Assembly: GCA_019454045.1 (NCBI GenBank)
Contig: SKCR01029071.1
Span: 186,001-250,000, forward strand
Origin: Zanthoxylum bungeanum
Lineage: Eukaryota > Streptophyta > Magnoliopsida > Sapindales > Rutaceae
Direction of reading: 5' to 3'
DNA: 64,000 nucleotides
Below, in pieces: positions 47,231-60,500 of this stretch. The translations under genes were made by a program, and so were the position numbers. Every line of letters begins with the position of its first letter. Position 1 is the first letter of the stretch. The notes below the pieces were generated by a model. It was not told the origin of the DNA. It searched no databases and worked only from the letters and a program-made list of their open reading frames with translations.

Positions 47231-48115
47231 TAGGGGTGTGCATTAATCGGCTTTAACCGATTAACCGAACCGTTCCGACCCATTTTTTTAGTACGGTTCG
47301 GTTAATTCGGTTAAATCGATTATTGCGGTTAAAAATTTTAACTTTTACGGTTATTCGGTTCGGTTACGGTTATGAGATTCGTATAACCGAACCGACCAAT
47401 TAACCGAAATTAAACCATATATATATATATATATATATATAAGAGTTAAGATAGTTTGCATGTAAACTCTTAATTAGTTGTAGTTATATTGATTTGATAA
47501 TACTACCCGAAAATTAAATTGATAAAATTCAAATGACAAGCTGCATTAACAGCTTGGTTTTGACTCTTTTTAATTTCTCTCAAGAATTTAAAGATAAAAA
47601 TACATAAAATTTCAAATTTGTAGATTTTGCATCGTGGTGGATTCGTGACCCTTAAAATTTCTAATATGACAGGTTTGGAAGGAAATCTGAGGTCGTGACA
47701 ATCATCGAGAGTTTAAAAAATATTTCTCTCGCATGTAATTAAATATAGATATATTTAATCAAATGTTAGTTAGAATCGGTATTTTTAGAATCGGATATGT
47801 GATCAAATTAGTAATCCAAAAAATTTAATGCGTCAGTGGTTCGACTGGTTGAAACGTTCCGAAAAAATCGGTAGAACCGACCTACATCATATATAATTTT
47901 ACTAATTAAAAATTATAAAAAAATATTAAATTTTATTTTATTGGATTGGTTAATAACCGAATTAACCATAACCGACCGAAATATAATGGTTAATTGGTTA
48001 ATGGTTATGTGTCATAAATTGGTTAAATCGGTCACACTTTTATTTAACCGGAAATTTCGGTTACGGTTAAAAAAATCAATGATTAACCGACCGAACCGAC
48101 CGATGCACACCCCTA
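47231..48115. mobile_element. Non-autonomous hAT-like element with a TTAACCGAACCG core
   Basis: Perfect 13-bp inverted ends, TAGGGGTGTGCAT and ATGCACACCCCTA, and a perfect 8-bp duplication attgtgaa (47223-47230 and 48116-48123). The subterminal zones reiterate ttaaccgaaccg and cggttaaatcgg. The centre is AT-rich with an (AT)n run at 47417-47441. There is no transposase. This is the best-preserved member of its type in the window. Confidence 0.93.
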
Positions 48116-48123
48116 ATTGTGAA

Positions 48124-49790
48124 GTTGCCCATAGTTTGGGTTGAGTTTTGGCACAAATAATACGCAATTACATGACATAGCATTGCTTTTTCCTGTTACT
48201 TGCAATGCACGCAATAGACTTTGCAAATTGCAATGGACCATTGAGCACGTAATATCATTTATTAGTAAGGAGAAATAAAAGCTATGTTTCTACTTTCTAG
48301 CCACACTTCTTCCTAGTATGGATATCCATGAAGCATATATGTCATTGTCACAAAATTGTCTAAAGATTGTTTGGAGTTGATTTTTGAGTCAGTCCATTTT
48401 ATATTTATAATACATATTATTAATATATAAGTTATATTTTTCATTTGATTGTTTCTAATATAGTATTGTTGATGGTGTTTTTCCGTCCCGAAAAAATTTA
48501 AATCCCGAGGAGAGGGAGAATGAGATTTTTACTTCGCCAAGAGAGAATGATGAAGGTCCATGGATATAGGGAAATTGAAGACTATTCTGAAGAGGAAGCG
48601 AGTTTTTGTAGCATTTGATTGTTTATGGAAGCCGACCTGATATGGTCTATGCTTACCGACCCGACCTAGTTGAGGAAGGGATGACTCGATCGAACACCAT
48701 TTTCCTTGACATCCTGACCCGAGGAACGGAGTTGAGACCGCTGGATATTTTGTGCTTGAAGGCATATGACGTATGCCCTACTTGGAAGTTTGAGTTTCTG
48801 GAAGGCTGATGTGACAGGAGTTGTTCAACGACTCTCTTTAGGATGACACCCTGACAGACGGAGCATTGTCGTAGCAGGTGAACTGTAGGTTGTCACGTTT
48901 AGAGAGCGTATAACAGCTGCCAAAAGGTTGGAATGATAGGTTTCTGCTGTCAGTGGCCAAAATACTTTTAAAAATAATCAATGGTAAAAAATAAAAAATA
49001 AAAATATTAAAAAATCATTAGGGGAAAAAATAAAAGTATTTTATTATGGTATGCACCGTTATCTCAAACCGGAATTATTGAATATTCTTATATATAAAGG
49101 AATAATGGAAAAATATTAAAATTTATTAAAGTGTGGGCATTTCAAATTTAGTTCTTGTCAAATTTCCATTTGATTTCCAAAAGGATCAGGTAAAAGATTT
49201 GAACTCATTTAATTTTTATCAAATTTTCTATTTAATTCAATTTTAACCGAACAAATTCGCCATCCCTAACTAGGAATGGGCATAAAAAACAAAAACAAAA
49301 AAAAGAGCTGCTTGCCTCTTTCACTGGACTAATCGTCTTGAATTTTTTTCTTTTTAATAAATACATGTAAAAAATTGTATAGTTTAAAAAAAAAAAAAAA
49401 AAAAAAAAAACACCTTTATAGCCACAAAATTGTAATCTCTCTACCAGGTGTGGAATCAAGGTAGTATTGCGGCCATTGACATCTATCTACATATTATAAT
49501 AATAAAACTTTAATTTTTACAATTTTAGAAATACAAACTTTAATCCCTATCGTTAATATATTTTCGTAAATACTGAGTTTTTTTTTCCGGTTAGTATTAA
49601 ATGACTTAAATACCCTAAATATTGTTCAAAGATAGTTAAAAAAAAAAAAAATATTAATGAAAGTCTAAGACAGTAAGACTTGTATTTTGTAAAATTATAT
49701 GGACTGAAACTTATAATTCTAAAACTATAAAGACTAAAATATCAATACGACAATTTATAGAATAATTGAGCGTCATTTGCCATTAATGTT
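48124..49790. other. Spacer without a recognised gene
   Basis: I see no supported coding region. A less AT-rich block at about 48480-48930 contains a repeated gaccgacccgacct-like motif and short frames on both strands (48615-48809 plus, 48529-48765 minus) that I do not recognise. A poly-A run is at 49384-49410. The right edge reaches the probable helicase 3' end. Confidence 0.5.
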
Positions 49791-49799
49791 CTGATGAGT

Positions 49800-50114
49800 A
49801 AACTACGCATCTGCAGCCAGGAATTTAGGACATACAAGTAACAAACCAAGCCCTACCAAAGCAAGCAAATGTAACTATGAACCAAAACCAAGATTCAATC
49901 TGGGATTTATAAACCATTCTAAAACTTTTCTACAATCCTGTTAGATATTTAGGACTAAGAAAATCCAGAAACCAAGAGGAAAAAGAGAATTCCCCCCAGG
50001 GTTAATCGCATACAGCACCAGCTTAGAAGTCTTACACTGACTGACAATACCTAATTCATAACACGCTTCCTCCGCTGCGAAGCTACGTGCCTTGAATCGC
50101 CGGCCTCAGGTATT
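49800..50114 (-). other. Probable last (3'-UTR) exon of the helicase gene
   Basis: On the minus strand a pyrimidine-rich acceptor (tttttctctag) precedes aatacctgaggccggcgatt at 50114, in a segment less AT-rich than its surroundings and without a long frame. It would pair with the strong donor GTGAGTAATAG at 51502, making a 3'-UTR intron of 1388 bp. The polyadenylation position near 49800 is a guess. Transcript data are not available here. Confidence 0.4.
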
Positions 50115-50388
50115 CTAGAGAAAAATCAAACATACATCATCAATTACACCATCACAGCATTGTCAAAATATCAAATTGCATACAAATTTTCTTGATGATT
50201 TCCATCAAGCCACCGGCCACGTCCTGTATTAGAACTAAAAGTTAAAAAAAAAAAACAACTGATGCAACTCTTTGTATCGGAACAGACCTTCTAGACTTCT
50301 CTTCACATTAAATTTAGTAATTATACGACTCACTCAAAGAGCCTATAAATTCCCAATTACAACAGTTCCAACATATGTAGGTTAAATT

Positions 50389-51328
50389 CAATGTTTAAAA
50401 ATACGTGGCGACGCCTCGAGGCGGCCGCCCATTGAGGCGCGAAGCGGACCGCCTCGAGGCGTCGAGGCGGGCGCCTCAATCCGAAAATCGAAAAAATAAT
50501 TAAAATTGTAATATCATAATAATAAAAACATGTTAAATCCAAAATACATTCATTCTTCATAATTCATAATATGTTCAAACAATTATTGATAACTAATCCC
50601 TAAATAAACTATCATCTATAACATATTGAAACAGTTCAGACTTAAAATACATATGATATACTACTATACGAATACGACAGGATAGTTAACTGAAGTGGTA
50701 TTTTTGGCCAATTAATTGAAGCTTACTGCTTACAACAGGATAGTTCACTAAAGTGTGTAATTACAGTATTACACATTTAAACCAAATATGATTTTAGTCC
50801 AGAACTTGCACTAAATCTTTATATATTGCCTTCAAAATAAGTTTATCTTTTTCTCTAGTTTTTTTAATGGATTTTTTTAGGTCATTAACAAGTTAAAATA
50901 AAAAAACAAAAAAACAAGCTGAACAGATTACCACAAACGCTGTCGTCGCCGTCACCGTCGCCGAGAGAGAGAGAGAGAGCAGAGGAGGCAGAGAGATAGA
51001 GAGAAGTATAAGCCGAGAGAGATAGCAGAGGAGGCCAAGAGAGAATATAAAAACCCTAGAATCAAATTTTTTTCTTTTTTTTTAAGTACTGTAAATGAAA
51101 TGACGACGTTTTGAAATCCCCAAAACGTCATCGTTTCATTTATTAATTAAAATTAAAAAAAAAAAAAAAAAAAAGGTTTCAGGTGAAGCGGCCGCCTCAC
51201 AAAAACCGAAATAGGCGGCCGCCTCACAAAAACCGAAATAGGCGGCCGCCTCACAAAAACCGAAATAGGCGGCCGCCTCAACGTGCCGTCGCGGCGAGGC
51301 GGCGCCTCGACCGAATTTTTAAACAATG
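50389..51328. mobile_element. hAT-like MITE in the probable 3'-UTR intron of the helicase
   Basis: Inverted ends CAATGTTTAAAAAT and ATTTTTAAACAATG, with perfect 8-bp duplication gttaaatt (50381-50388 and 51329-51336). The subterminal regions are very GC-rich palindromes (ggcgacgcctcgaggcggcc; gcggcgaggcggcgcctcg) around an AT-rich centre. The organisation resembles the CAGTGTTC family of intron 3 with different sequence. It contains a (GA)n run near 50962 and a 27-bp tandem repeat. Confidence 0.9.
51187..51280. repeat. 27-bp tandem repeat with a GCGGCCGC palindrome
   Basis: Three units of 27 bp starting ggcggccgcctcacaaaaac at about 51187, 51214 and 51241 plus a partial fourth at 51268. Each unit carries the 10-bp palindrome ggcggccgcc. 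It lies at the right subterminal zone of the MITE. Confidence 0.9.
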
Positions 51329-51502
51329 GTTAAATTAAAGTACTCTAATTTAACCAAAGAGTAAAATGTGGGTATAAAAATTGTTCTACTGATACTTCCA
51401 ACATCTAAATAAAGATATTCCTGCATAGCCAATATACGCTGCTTCTGACCAAAAAAATAAGCATCAAAAGATTATCATGGTTATCGAATTGCTATTACTC
51501 AC

Positions 51503-51546
51503 CATTGCAACCACCAATGGCTACATAGCAAGATACCAGCCACAAA
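51503..51546 (-). other. Start of the helicase 3' UTR and donor of a probable 3'-UTR intron
   Basis: Downstream of the stop codon the transcript strand reads about 44 nt and then GTGAGTAATAGC at 51502, a good plant donor. The next good acceptor is at 50115. A 3'-UTR intron would place the hAT-like MITE inside an intron. Confidence 0.45.
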
Positions 51547-54500
51547 TCACTGGCAGTAAATTGCCTGATCAATATTCGGAGGAATCTGCTTAATTTCAGT
51601 CCCAAGTTCTTGCTCAATCCTATACCTGTTTGGGTAAAAATGTAATAAGTCAGTTAAAGAGTACAAGTTTACTAGATCTTGTAGACAAATATGATTGAAA
51701 CATAACAAATTAATTAAACACATGGCAATTAAGTCTCATATTTAAGGAGCAAAAGAAGTATTACAAGTTAAAGCGGTCCTCATAAGTAATCAAATTCACA
51801 GCTAACCCGAGGTGTCCAAACCTTCCGGATCGACCAACCTGTGTATTAATTAATAAATATCCATAAGCATTAAAAACAGAAACAGAAATATATGCATTGA
51901 GGGGGAAATAAGGAAAAAAATAGAGAGAGAATTGTATCCAACATACTCTGTGCAGGTATGTCTCTGAGTTCTTGGGAAAATCAAAGTTAATGACAACATT
52001 CACAGCTTGAATGTCTATACCCCTCGTAAATAGGTCTGCATCAAGCATGTCATCATTAGAAGCTTTTTTTTTTTTTGGAAAGTTACAAAACCTATTCAAT
52101 AAGTTCCCTTTACTATATTTCAAGAAGAAAACCGAAATTATTTTCCAGATATGCAGATAGATTTCATTTTGACCAAAATTTCATTTGTCATTCACTCTTC
52201 ACCTTTAGAACCAAAACACATAACACACATTTACATGATAAAAGATCAAATTTCTCAAATTCAGATTTCAGTAATATCAAATGGAATGCCTAAAGCTCTT
52301 TCATAATTAAACAGGAAAATCTGCAGAAACTTACTTCAAATAGTTTGGGAAATCATACCATCCTTAAACATCTCAAAAAAAAAAAAAAAAAAAGAAAAGA
52401 AATCTACTCGTATTTTTTCTTTCTTTTTTTCCCATTTTACAAAAGTCATGAAAATAACATACCAGTGCAAACAAGATTCCTGCATGCGCCGTTGCGGAAG
52501 TCATGAAATACTCTGTTGCGGTGGTCTTGCAGCATCTTCGCATGAATATAAAAACAAGAGTAGCCAAGCTCTGTAATTTTCTTGGCCAGCAGTTCAACCC
52601 TATTAACCGAATTGCAGAAAATGATCGATTGGTTTATTTGCAGCTGAAAATAGACCCATTATGACATTCAATTATTATCATATTCATATCAAAGAAAAGA
52701 GAAAATATGACTGACTAATAATTAAATTGAGATTAAACCTTAGAGAAAAGAGTGTTCAGGCAGTGAACTTTCTGTCTTTCTTCAACAAAAGCATAAAATT
52801 GAGTAATTCCCTTGAGAGTAAGTTCATCCATCAGATTAATAACATATGGTTTATGTAGATAGCTATCTTTAAAGTCCTTAACAGTAACAGGGAAAGTAGC
52901 TGAGAACATTAAAATTTGACGAGTTGCAGGAAGAAAACGAATAAGCTGCTCTATCGAAGGTTGGAACTCCGGTGACAAAAGCTTATCAGCCTGAATGAAA
53001 AGACATGCAACATTAGATTCTTGCTGCAGAAAAAGTTAAAACAAAGCAGAGCATAAACAGCAAGAGTTAAGTATGCACAAGGAATTATTAAGAAACTCGA
53101 TCTCTATTTAATCATAACTCAAACCCAGACCTCGCAGCTAAAACCTAGTTTGTAGGTGATATAACTTTTTGAATGTAGATGTACCCCCAGGAGAATGGGT
53201 ACCGATGTATAGGAACTTAACGATAAAAAGCATATAATTCATGGACTTATTTTTAAAATAATATCAAAGTCAATGGCTGAATCAACTGAAGGACTGAAAA
53301 AGGAAAGAACCGCAGGTCCACAGGACCACCATAATGGCACCGGAAGATGATAATTTTTTTCCTTTCTAATTCACTATAGTGTAAAAAGGAAACCTATATT
53401 ATTATCAAGTGACAACCATATGGCATCGAAATATCAAGCATTTACCTCATCCATCACCAGCATTGAACAATCTTTCAAAATGCAAACACCCTTCTTTGAA
53501 AGATCTAGTATTCTTCCAGGAGTTCCAACAAGCAAATGGACAGGTTGATACAAACGCATAATATCATCCTTAAGACTGGTACCCCCAGTGGTAACCATGA
53601 CTTGAATTTTCAAATGCTTTCCAAGCTCCTTACAGACTTGCGATGTCTGAAGAGCCAATTCTCGTGTTGGAACAAGGATCACAACTGCATGAAGAAAACA
53701 GCAAATAAGGTAAACGAAGAGAATACAAAAGAGAGAAAATAATTGTTGATTATTGCAATTCCAATATGTAATTAAGTCAAGAATTTGTGCTATAACAACT
53801 TTGTGTGAGGACAGAAAATTGAGAATGTAACCAACCTGTATCTTTATATAAAATATAAAAAAGAAGTACGAGTGGATATTAAACTGCATAGTGATTTGAG
53901 TTTTAAGACAGGCTTTCCAAAAGAGAGCAATTTTTTGGGCTCCACAATCTTGTTCAAAAAGATTTCTGTCTTGCTACTGTTTGAGTACTAAAGAATATAA
54001 ACTTTTGTATTGCCCTAATTGGCATTTATCACTTGTACTTATGCAGCACAGTTCCTCATAAATCCATGTTCCCCCATCTAAGTTAACTGCAGCAAATACT
54101 GAAAGCAATTGTTGAAGCCATAATATTCTCTTAATCAGAAAAATAATTCAGTAGATATGATGAAAAAGCTTTTCTAATAATGACATTGAACTTAAGGATA
54201 AAAAATAACCATTATTATTTGACCAGTGTTCTAAAACGCGCTAGGCGTTCCAGCGCCTTACGCCTAGGGCGCCTACGCGGGGCCTAAGAAATTAATCGGA
54301 AATAGAGAATTTCCATAATTATGTTTAAAATTTGGTGTGATTTTGACAAATTAATCACAGGGAAATGTTGTTTGAGCAATTTGTAAAATTTATAGAGTTG
54401 ATGAGAAACTAACAAAAATTGAAGAAATTATAGTTTTTTAAATTAGGGTTTATGCATCAAATTGGGGATTTTTAAAATTAATGAGTTAGAGAGTTAATCA

Positions 54501-57500
54501 TGTAAAATTAAGGTTAGTGTTAGGACTAGGGTGTAAAATTTGACCGGAAATCAGCTTCAATTTAGAATTCTGAGTTGGTCAACGACCGTTGACCGACGAT
54601 TTTTGCAGTCAAAATTTGCCGGAATGGGCAGAAAATGTCGCCCATTCCGGCAAGCGCTTGGCCCCAACGATTTGGGGGGCCAGACGCGGCGGCCATAGGC
54701 CGCCAAGCCTAAACGCGCAACAGTGTATTTGACCAGGCCCGTAATCGCCAAACAAGTAAAGCAGCCATGTCAGAACCAACCTTGTATCACATTGTTATCG
54801 TGGTCAATCTTTTCCAATGCTGGAATGCAAAATGCAGCTGTCTTCCCAGTTCCGTTCTTAGCTCTAGCAAGAATATCACTACCAGTTAAAGCGATAGGAA
54901 TACTTTCTTCTTGAATAGGTGATGGCCTTTCAAACCCTTTTTCAAATATTCCCATAAGTAACTCACGTTTCAAAAAATAATCCTCGAATTCATTTCCTTT
55001 TGTGGCTGTCACATCCTGCAAGACAACGAGATATTAGGATCAAATTAATGTTATTAGACGGCAACATTTTCTAACATGATAAACTCAGCAGCCCCACTTT
55101 GTGGAAAATAAGAGTTGACAATGCCAAAGTTTAATGATATTTTCAGACACATGAAGTAAAATGATGAGGCCACAAATCAGCCCAAGGTTTATAGCAGAAA
55201 GAGAAAGAAAGGTTTCCAGCAGCCCAGCAGATCCTTTCAAACAAATGCAGAGCTCAGCCAATCAGTTTGAGTGAAATTATTTGTTATGTCTTTTGTGGTT
55301 GCCACATGTCATTTCCTTATTGGTAGTTGTCAATTTTGTTAGGGAATTCAGTTATAGCATGAGAGGAATGCCTGAGGATGGGTAGGATTGTTTTTTATGA
55401 GAATTTTGTAAGGAGCTCTAAGCTGCTTGAAAGCTTAGAAACCATTTCTTAATTGGTAATTTTCAATACAAACATCTATTATGTTCTTACTATTTTGGTG
55501 AAAACATACTGTTCTTATCATTTTGGTATCAGAGTGGACTTTCCTGGAATGTTTAAGGAGACGAAAATGACTGAGAACGTGGAGAAGGAGGTTTCAGTAT
55601 TGAAGGAAGGTCTGGGCAATGTGAAGTTGGAAATGGAGGAAATGCATGCTAGCTTAGATAAGGTATTAGAACTGCTAATGGCAGCAGATAAAGGGAAGGA
55701 GAAGATCGGGGAGTCTTCGAAGGCGACGGAGCAAGAAGATTCTAAAGCTCTTGATTCCAGCCACTTTGGAGATTACTCATATGGAAAGTATGATTGCAAA
55801 TGGCGCAAACTGGAGTTACCTGTATTCGTGGGGGACGATCCTTACAGTTGGCTATTAAGGGTTAATCGGTATTTCGCGCTAATCAGATAGCTGAAAATGA
55901 AAAAATAAAGGCCGTCGTGGTGTGTTTGGAGGGCAAAGCCTTGAGCTGGTTCCATTAGAAAGAATCATGAGCACCCATGGTAACGTGGGACGAATTTAAG
56001 AATGAGTTACTGAAAAGGTTTCGAGGCACCCAAGAGGGAAACGAGTACGAAAATCTAGTGGCTCTGAGGCAGACCAGCACCGTCGATGAGTATCACGAAA
56101 TGTTTGAACTGATAGCAACCCCTTTAGCTGATGTAGGGGAAGAAATGTTGACAGGGACGTTCCTTAATGGGCTGAGGGAAGAGATCAAAGCTGAATTAAG
56201 GCTAGCCTAGCCCATGAATTTAGCTGACTTAATGGAAATGGCTCAGAGAATATAGGACAAAAGTTGGGCTTTAGAAAGGGCTTGGGACATTCAACATAGG
56301 GTCAAGCCCATGTGGGGTCATCACTCGACTGTATGAGGCAACAAAACAAGAAGAGATATGGATATGGGTCAAATCGTGGGCATGAGTCGTGCGGCAGCAA
56401 AGAGCCGAGTTGGGGATCCAAGCAGGAATCACACCACTAGCAAGCAATACGAGTTTCACACCCATTTGGCCACGAAGACTGTTACCATGCGCACCGATCG
56501 GGAGCTTAAAGGGAATGAACTTCCACCCCGTCGCAATTCAGTGCGACGCATGACTGATAAGGAAATTCAGAGCCGGCGTGAGCTAGGGTTGTGATCTATT
56601 GTGACGACAAGTACAAATTTGGGCATGTTTGTAAACGCAACAGTTCTACGTGGTTGATGATTTTGAACCTGAAATGGACAATATGACTGATCCGGTAATG
56701 GAGCCCCGGCATGAGGAAGGCAGAGCTTCTTTGGATGACTCAGGTGAACCCCTGGAACTCTCTTTAAATCTGTCCTTAGGTTTTCTTCAAGTAACGATTT
56801 GTTAAAGGTGGGGGGTGGGGGGTCATAAAGGAGGAGGAAGTGGTAGTCCTTATTGATAGTGGGGCCTCAGATAATTTTTTGGCTCCCTCTTTGGTTGAGA
56901 AACTACACCTGCCTGTTGATCATTCCTAGAAGTTTGGAGTACGATGGGTAATGGAGTGTGCCCGAGAGGACAAGGTTTGTGTCATGATGTGTGTGTATGG
57001 GTTCAAGATTTTCCGGTTCAGCAAGATTTTCATGCTTTTGAGGTCGGAACCTCAGATTTAGTGCAAAGGGTGGCTTGGCTTAAGTCATTAGGCGAATTTG
57101 CCCTTAATTACAGAAGGCTGACGATGCGATTTGTTTGTGGGGACCAAATAGTGGTTTGGCAAGGAAACCCGACACTGTCACGCAACATTATGTCTCTTGA
57201 AAAACCTATTGATGACTTTCGGAGATGGGGATTTAAGCTATTTGGCGGAGTTTGGTGCAACTTCTCTGTTAAGGGAGGAACAAGGGGCCCCAGAGGTGCC
57301 AAACCCTGAGTTACAAGGTGTGCTTAATGCTTTTGGGACAGTTTTTCAACCCATTGCAGGCCTGCCAGTGGCCCGAGTACAGGATCACACTATTAAGCTG
57401 AAGGAAGGGGTTGTTCCCCCTAATCTGCGCGCATATCGTTCAAAATTCATGAGGCCACTATGAATTCCTTGTCATGCCTTTTGGGTTAACAAATGCTCCT

Positions 57501-60500
57501 TCCACTTTTCAGTCGCGCATGAACGAGATATTTCCGCCCTACCTAAGGCATTTTGTTCTAGTTTTTTCGATGACATTTTAATCTACAGCAAGGACTTCAA
57601 ATCACATTTGCAACATATCAAACTCATTTTTCAGTTGCTTGTCCAAAATCACCTGGTTGTTAATGGAAAAAAGTGCTCTTTCGCCCAAGGCCGGATTGAA
57701 TATTTGGGTCATATTATCACATCAGAAGGAGTTGCAATCGATCCTACGAAGCTGGGAAGTATGGCGGACTAGCCAGTTCCTGCCAAAATTCGGGCCTTGC
57801 ATGGTTTCTTGGGGCTAACAGGATATTATCGAAGATTTGTTAAGGGTTATGGTAGCTTGGCAGCACCTCTTACTAAGCTGTGATGGAAGAATGATTTCAA
57901 ATGGAATAGCGAGGCTCAAGCAGCTTTTGAGACTTTGAAGTCAGCCGTGGTGAACTTGCCAGTATTGGCCTTACCCAATTTTTCCAAGAATTTTATAGTT
58001 GAAACAGATGCTTCAGGAGTCGGTTGGGGGCTGTTCTTATGCAGGATTGGCACCCAGTGGCTTTTTAGAGTCGCACGTTATCTCCGCATGCACAATCTAA
58101 ATCAGTCTATGAGCGAGAACTAGGGATGGCAATTTTACCTGCAAACCCACAAAAACCCGCTCGCAATGGGTAGGACCGTAGGATTTGGTAAATATATTAG
58201 CGGATTTGGTGCGGGTTTGGTAATTTAAAGCAGAACCCGTTGCGGGTGCGGTGCGGGTTTGGTATTTAAGTAAAATATACGGATACCCGCTGAGGATATC
58301 CGCATACCCGCAAAAGTCATTTTTTTAATTAACAGTTTTAGGGCAATCTAAAAAAACCCTCATGAGTGTCTCAAATAAACACAACTCACAAAACCTAAAC
58401 TCCCACTCCCAAGCCCCAGCCGCAACCTACTCCACTGGTCCTCATCTTCTGATTCACTTCTGGTTGTCTTCTAACTTCTCCATCAAGTCATCAACCATTC
58501 AACCTGTCATTCTAGATACTGCTGGTGGTTTGCTAGTTCCGCCTCAGCTTTCTGGAAGATTAGTTGTTTTGTTTCATTCTTTCAATGAAGAAAAATTAAA
58601 ATATTTGTCTAGCTCCTCATTTTCACCAAGTTGCATGCTGAGTAATCTAGTTTTCATATATATTTTATTTTAAATGATTCGCCAGGATTAATCGTAATAG
58701 GGACTGTGTTTTCTGCTTTGAGTTGAGCTTTGATGCATCAAGTAATATATTGGCATTCGAAATTCCATTTTCAGCTAATTTACATGAACCCCAAAAACCA
58801 TCACTAAATCTCAAATATTTTTACATCAAAAACAAAGAAACATAAAAAATCATCACTCAATTCACTAAAAGCAACAAAAACCTAGATGCCAAAACGAACA
58901 AATCAACACACACAAAGTTTTCCAGAAACATAGAAATAAATTAAAAATAAATTATTTAATTATATTATTAAGAATACAAGAGAATTCAATATTTTAAAAA
59001 CCCGCAAAAAAATCCATTGGGTACCAATGCGGGTTTAGTAATTTATTTTTATATGCGGGTGCGGATTTGGTAATGAAAATTAAAACCTGCAGCAAGTATA
59101 GTGTAGGTTTGGTAATTTGTTCACATATGCGGGTGCGTGTTCGGTAATGGAAAACCCGCACCAAACCCTACCCGTTGCCATCTCTAGCAAGAACTAATGG
59201 CCATAGTTCTGGCAATACAAAAATGGAGGCACTACCTGCTGGGAAGGAGATTTGTTGTCCGCATGGACCAATCCAGCCTCAAATACCGGTTGGATAATTG
59301 GCAAGGAGCCCCAAAAATGGGTAATCAAGTTGTTGGGATATGATTTTGAAATCCAATACCGACCAAGATTGGAAAATAAAGGTGCAGATGCACTTTCACG
59401 CCTCCTTGAAAATGGAGTGACCCAGGCAACAACTCTGAGTACGCAGAAAATGGATTTTTCAGCCCTGTCCGTAGCTTATTGCCCTATATTGATTGAGTTA
59501 CAAGAGGAAGTCAAGAAAGACCCCAAATTGTTAAGCGTGATTCAAGCTCTTCTAGTTGACTCTAAGTCCAACCCGCCATATGCTTTGCAAGTGGGCTGTC
59601 TCATGCGTTCGGGCAAACTAGTATTACCTCGGAATTCGCCCCAAATTCCATCTATCCTCAAGGAATTTCATGCTACCCCGCAAGGAGGCCATTCGAGCTC
59701 ACTCAGAACTTTCAAGAGAGTCGCAGCAATATTATTCCGGGATGGTATGCGTTCGGATGTGAAGAAATGTGAAGAAATTTGTGGCAAATTGTGATATTTG
59801 TTAAAGGCATAAGTACTCCCCTCTAAGCCCTCAGGGCCTACTTCAACCATTGCCGATTCCTAAGTTCTCGTGGGAAGATATATCTATGAATTTTATTGGC
59901 GGGCTACCACGAGTACAGTAAATAGACACTATATTGATTGTAACGGACCGTTTCACTAAGTACAGCCATTTCATCTCAAGTTGGGGCACCCCTTAACGGC
60001 TAAGGATATAGCTACCCTATTTATCAAGGAGATCGTGAGGTTACATGGGTTTCCCAAAACCATTATTTCTGACCGAGACCGCATTTTTATTAGTCAATTT
60101 TGGAATGAGCTATTCAAACTTGCGGGTACTTATCTGTGCATGAGCACGACATACGACCCCCAAATGGATGGACAAATCGAGATAGTCAATCGGTGTTTGG
60201 AATATTATTTGCGTTGCTTTGTTAGCTGTAAACCCAAGCAATGGATTAAGTGGGTGCATTGGGTCGAGTATTGGTACAATACCACCTTCCATTGTTCAGC
60301 GAGAATGAGGCTCTCTATGGTCGTGAGCCCCCTGAATTTCTCCGGTTTGCAGATTGATTCTCTTTGGTGGAGGACATCGATATTATGATTCGAGATGGGA
60401 ATTTGATTCTAGAAGAACTCAAGAGTAACTTGGTGACCGCACAGAATCGCATGCGACAGTATGCGAACTCCAAAAGAGAGATGTCCATTTCCTACCAGGC

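Larger units (their letters stand above)
53140..59885 (-). repeat. Segmental duplication, copy 2 (within the complete helicase gene)
   Basis: This is the partner of 4972-11079, direct orientation, about 48 kb away. It covers part of intron 4, exon 4, intron 3 with its MITE, exon 3, part of intron 2 and the gypsy element up to its integrase. It is longer mainly because of the 1066-bp hAT-like insertion at 58121. It keeps the native exon context on both sides, so it is the original copy. Confidence 0.93.

Noticed and set aside
58362..58673. 103-residue frame inside the hAT-like element as a possible transposase
   Set aside because: It has no recognisable hAT dimerisation or catalytic motifs, is far too short, and is not repeated in other elements of the group.
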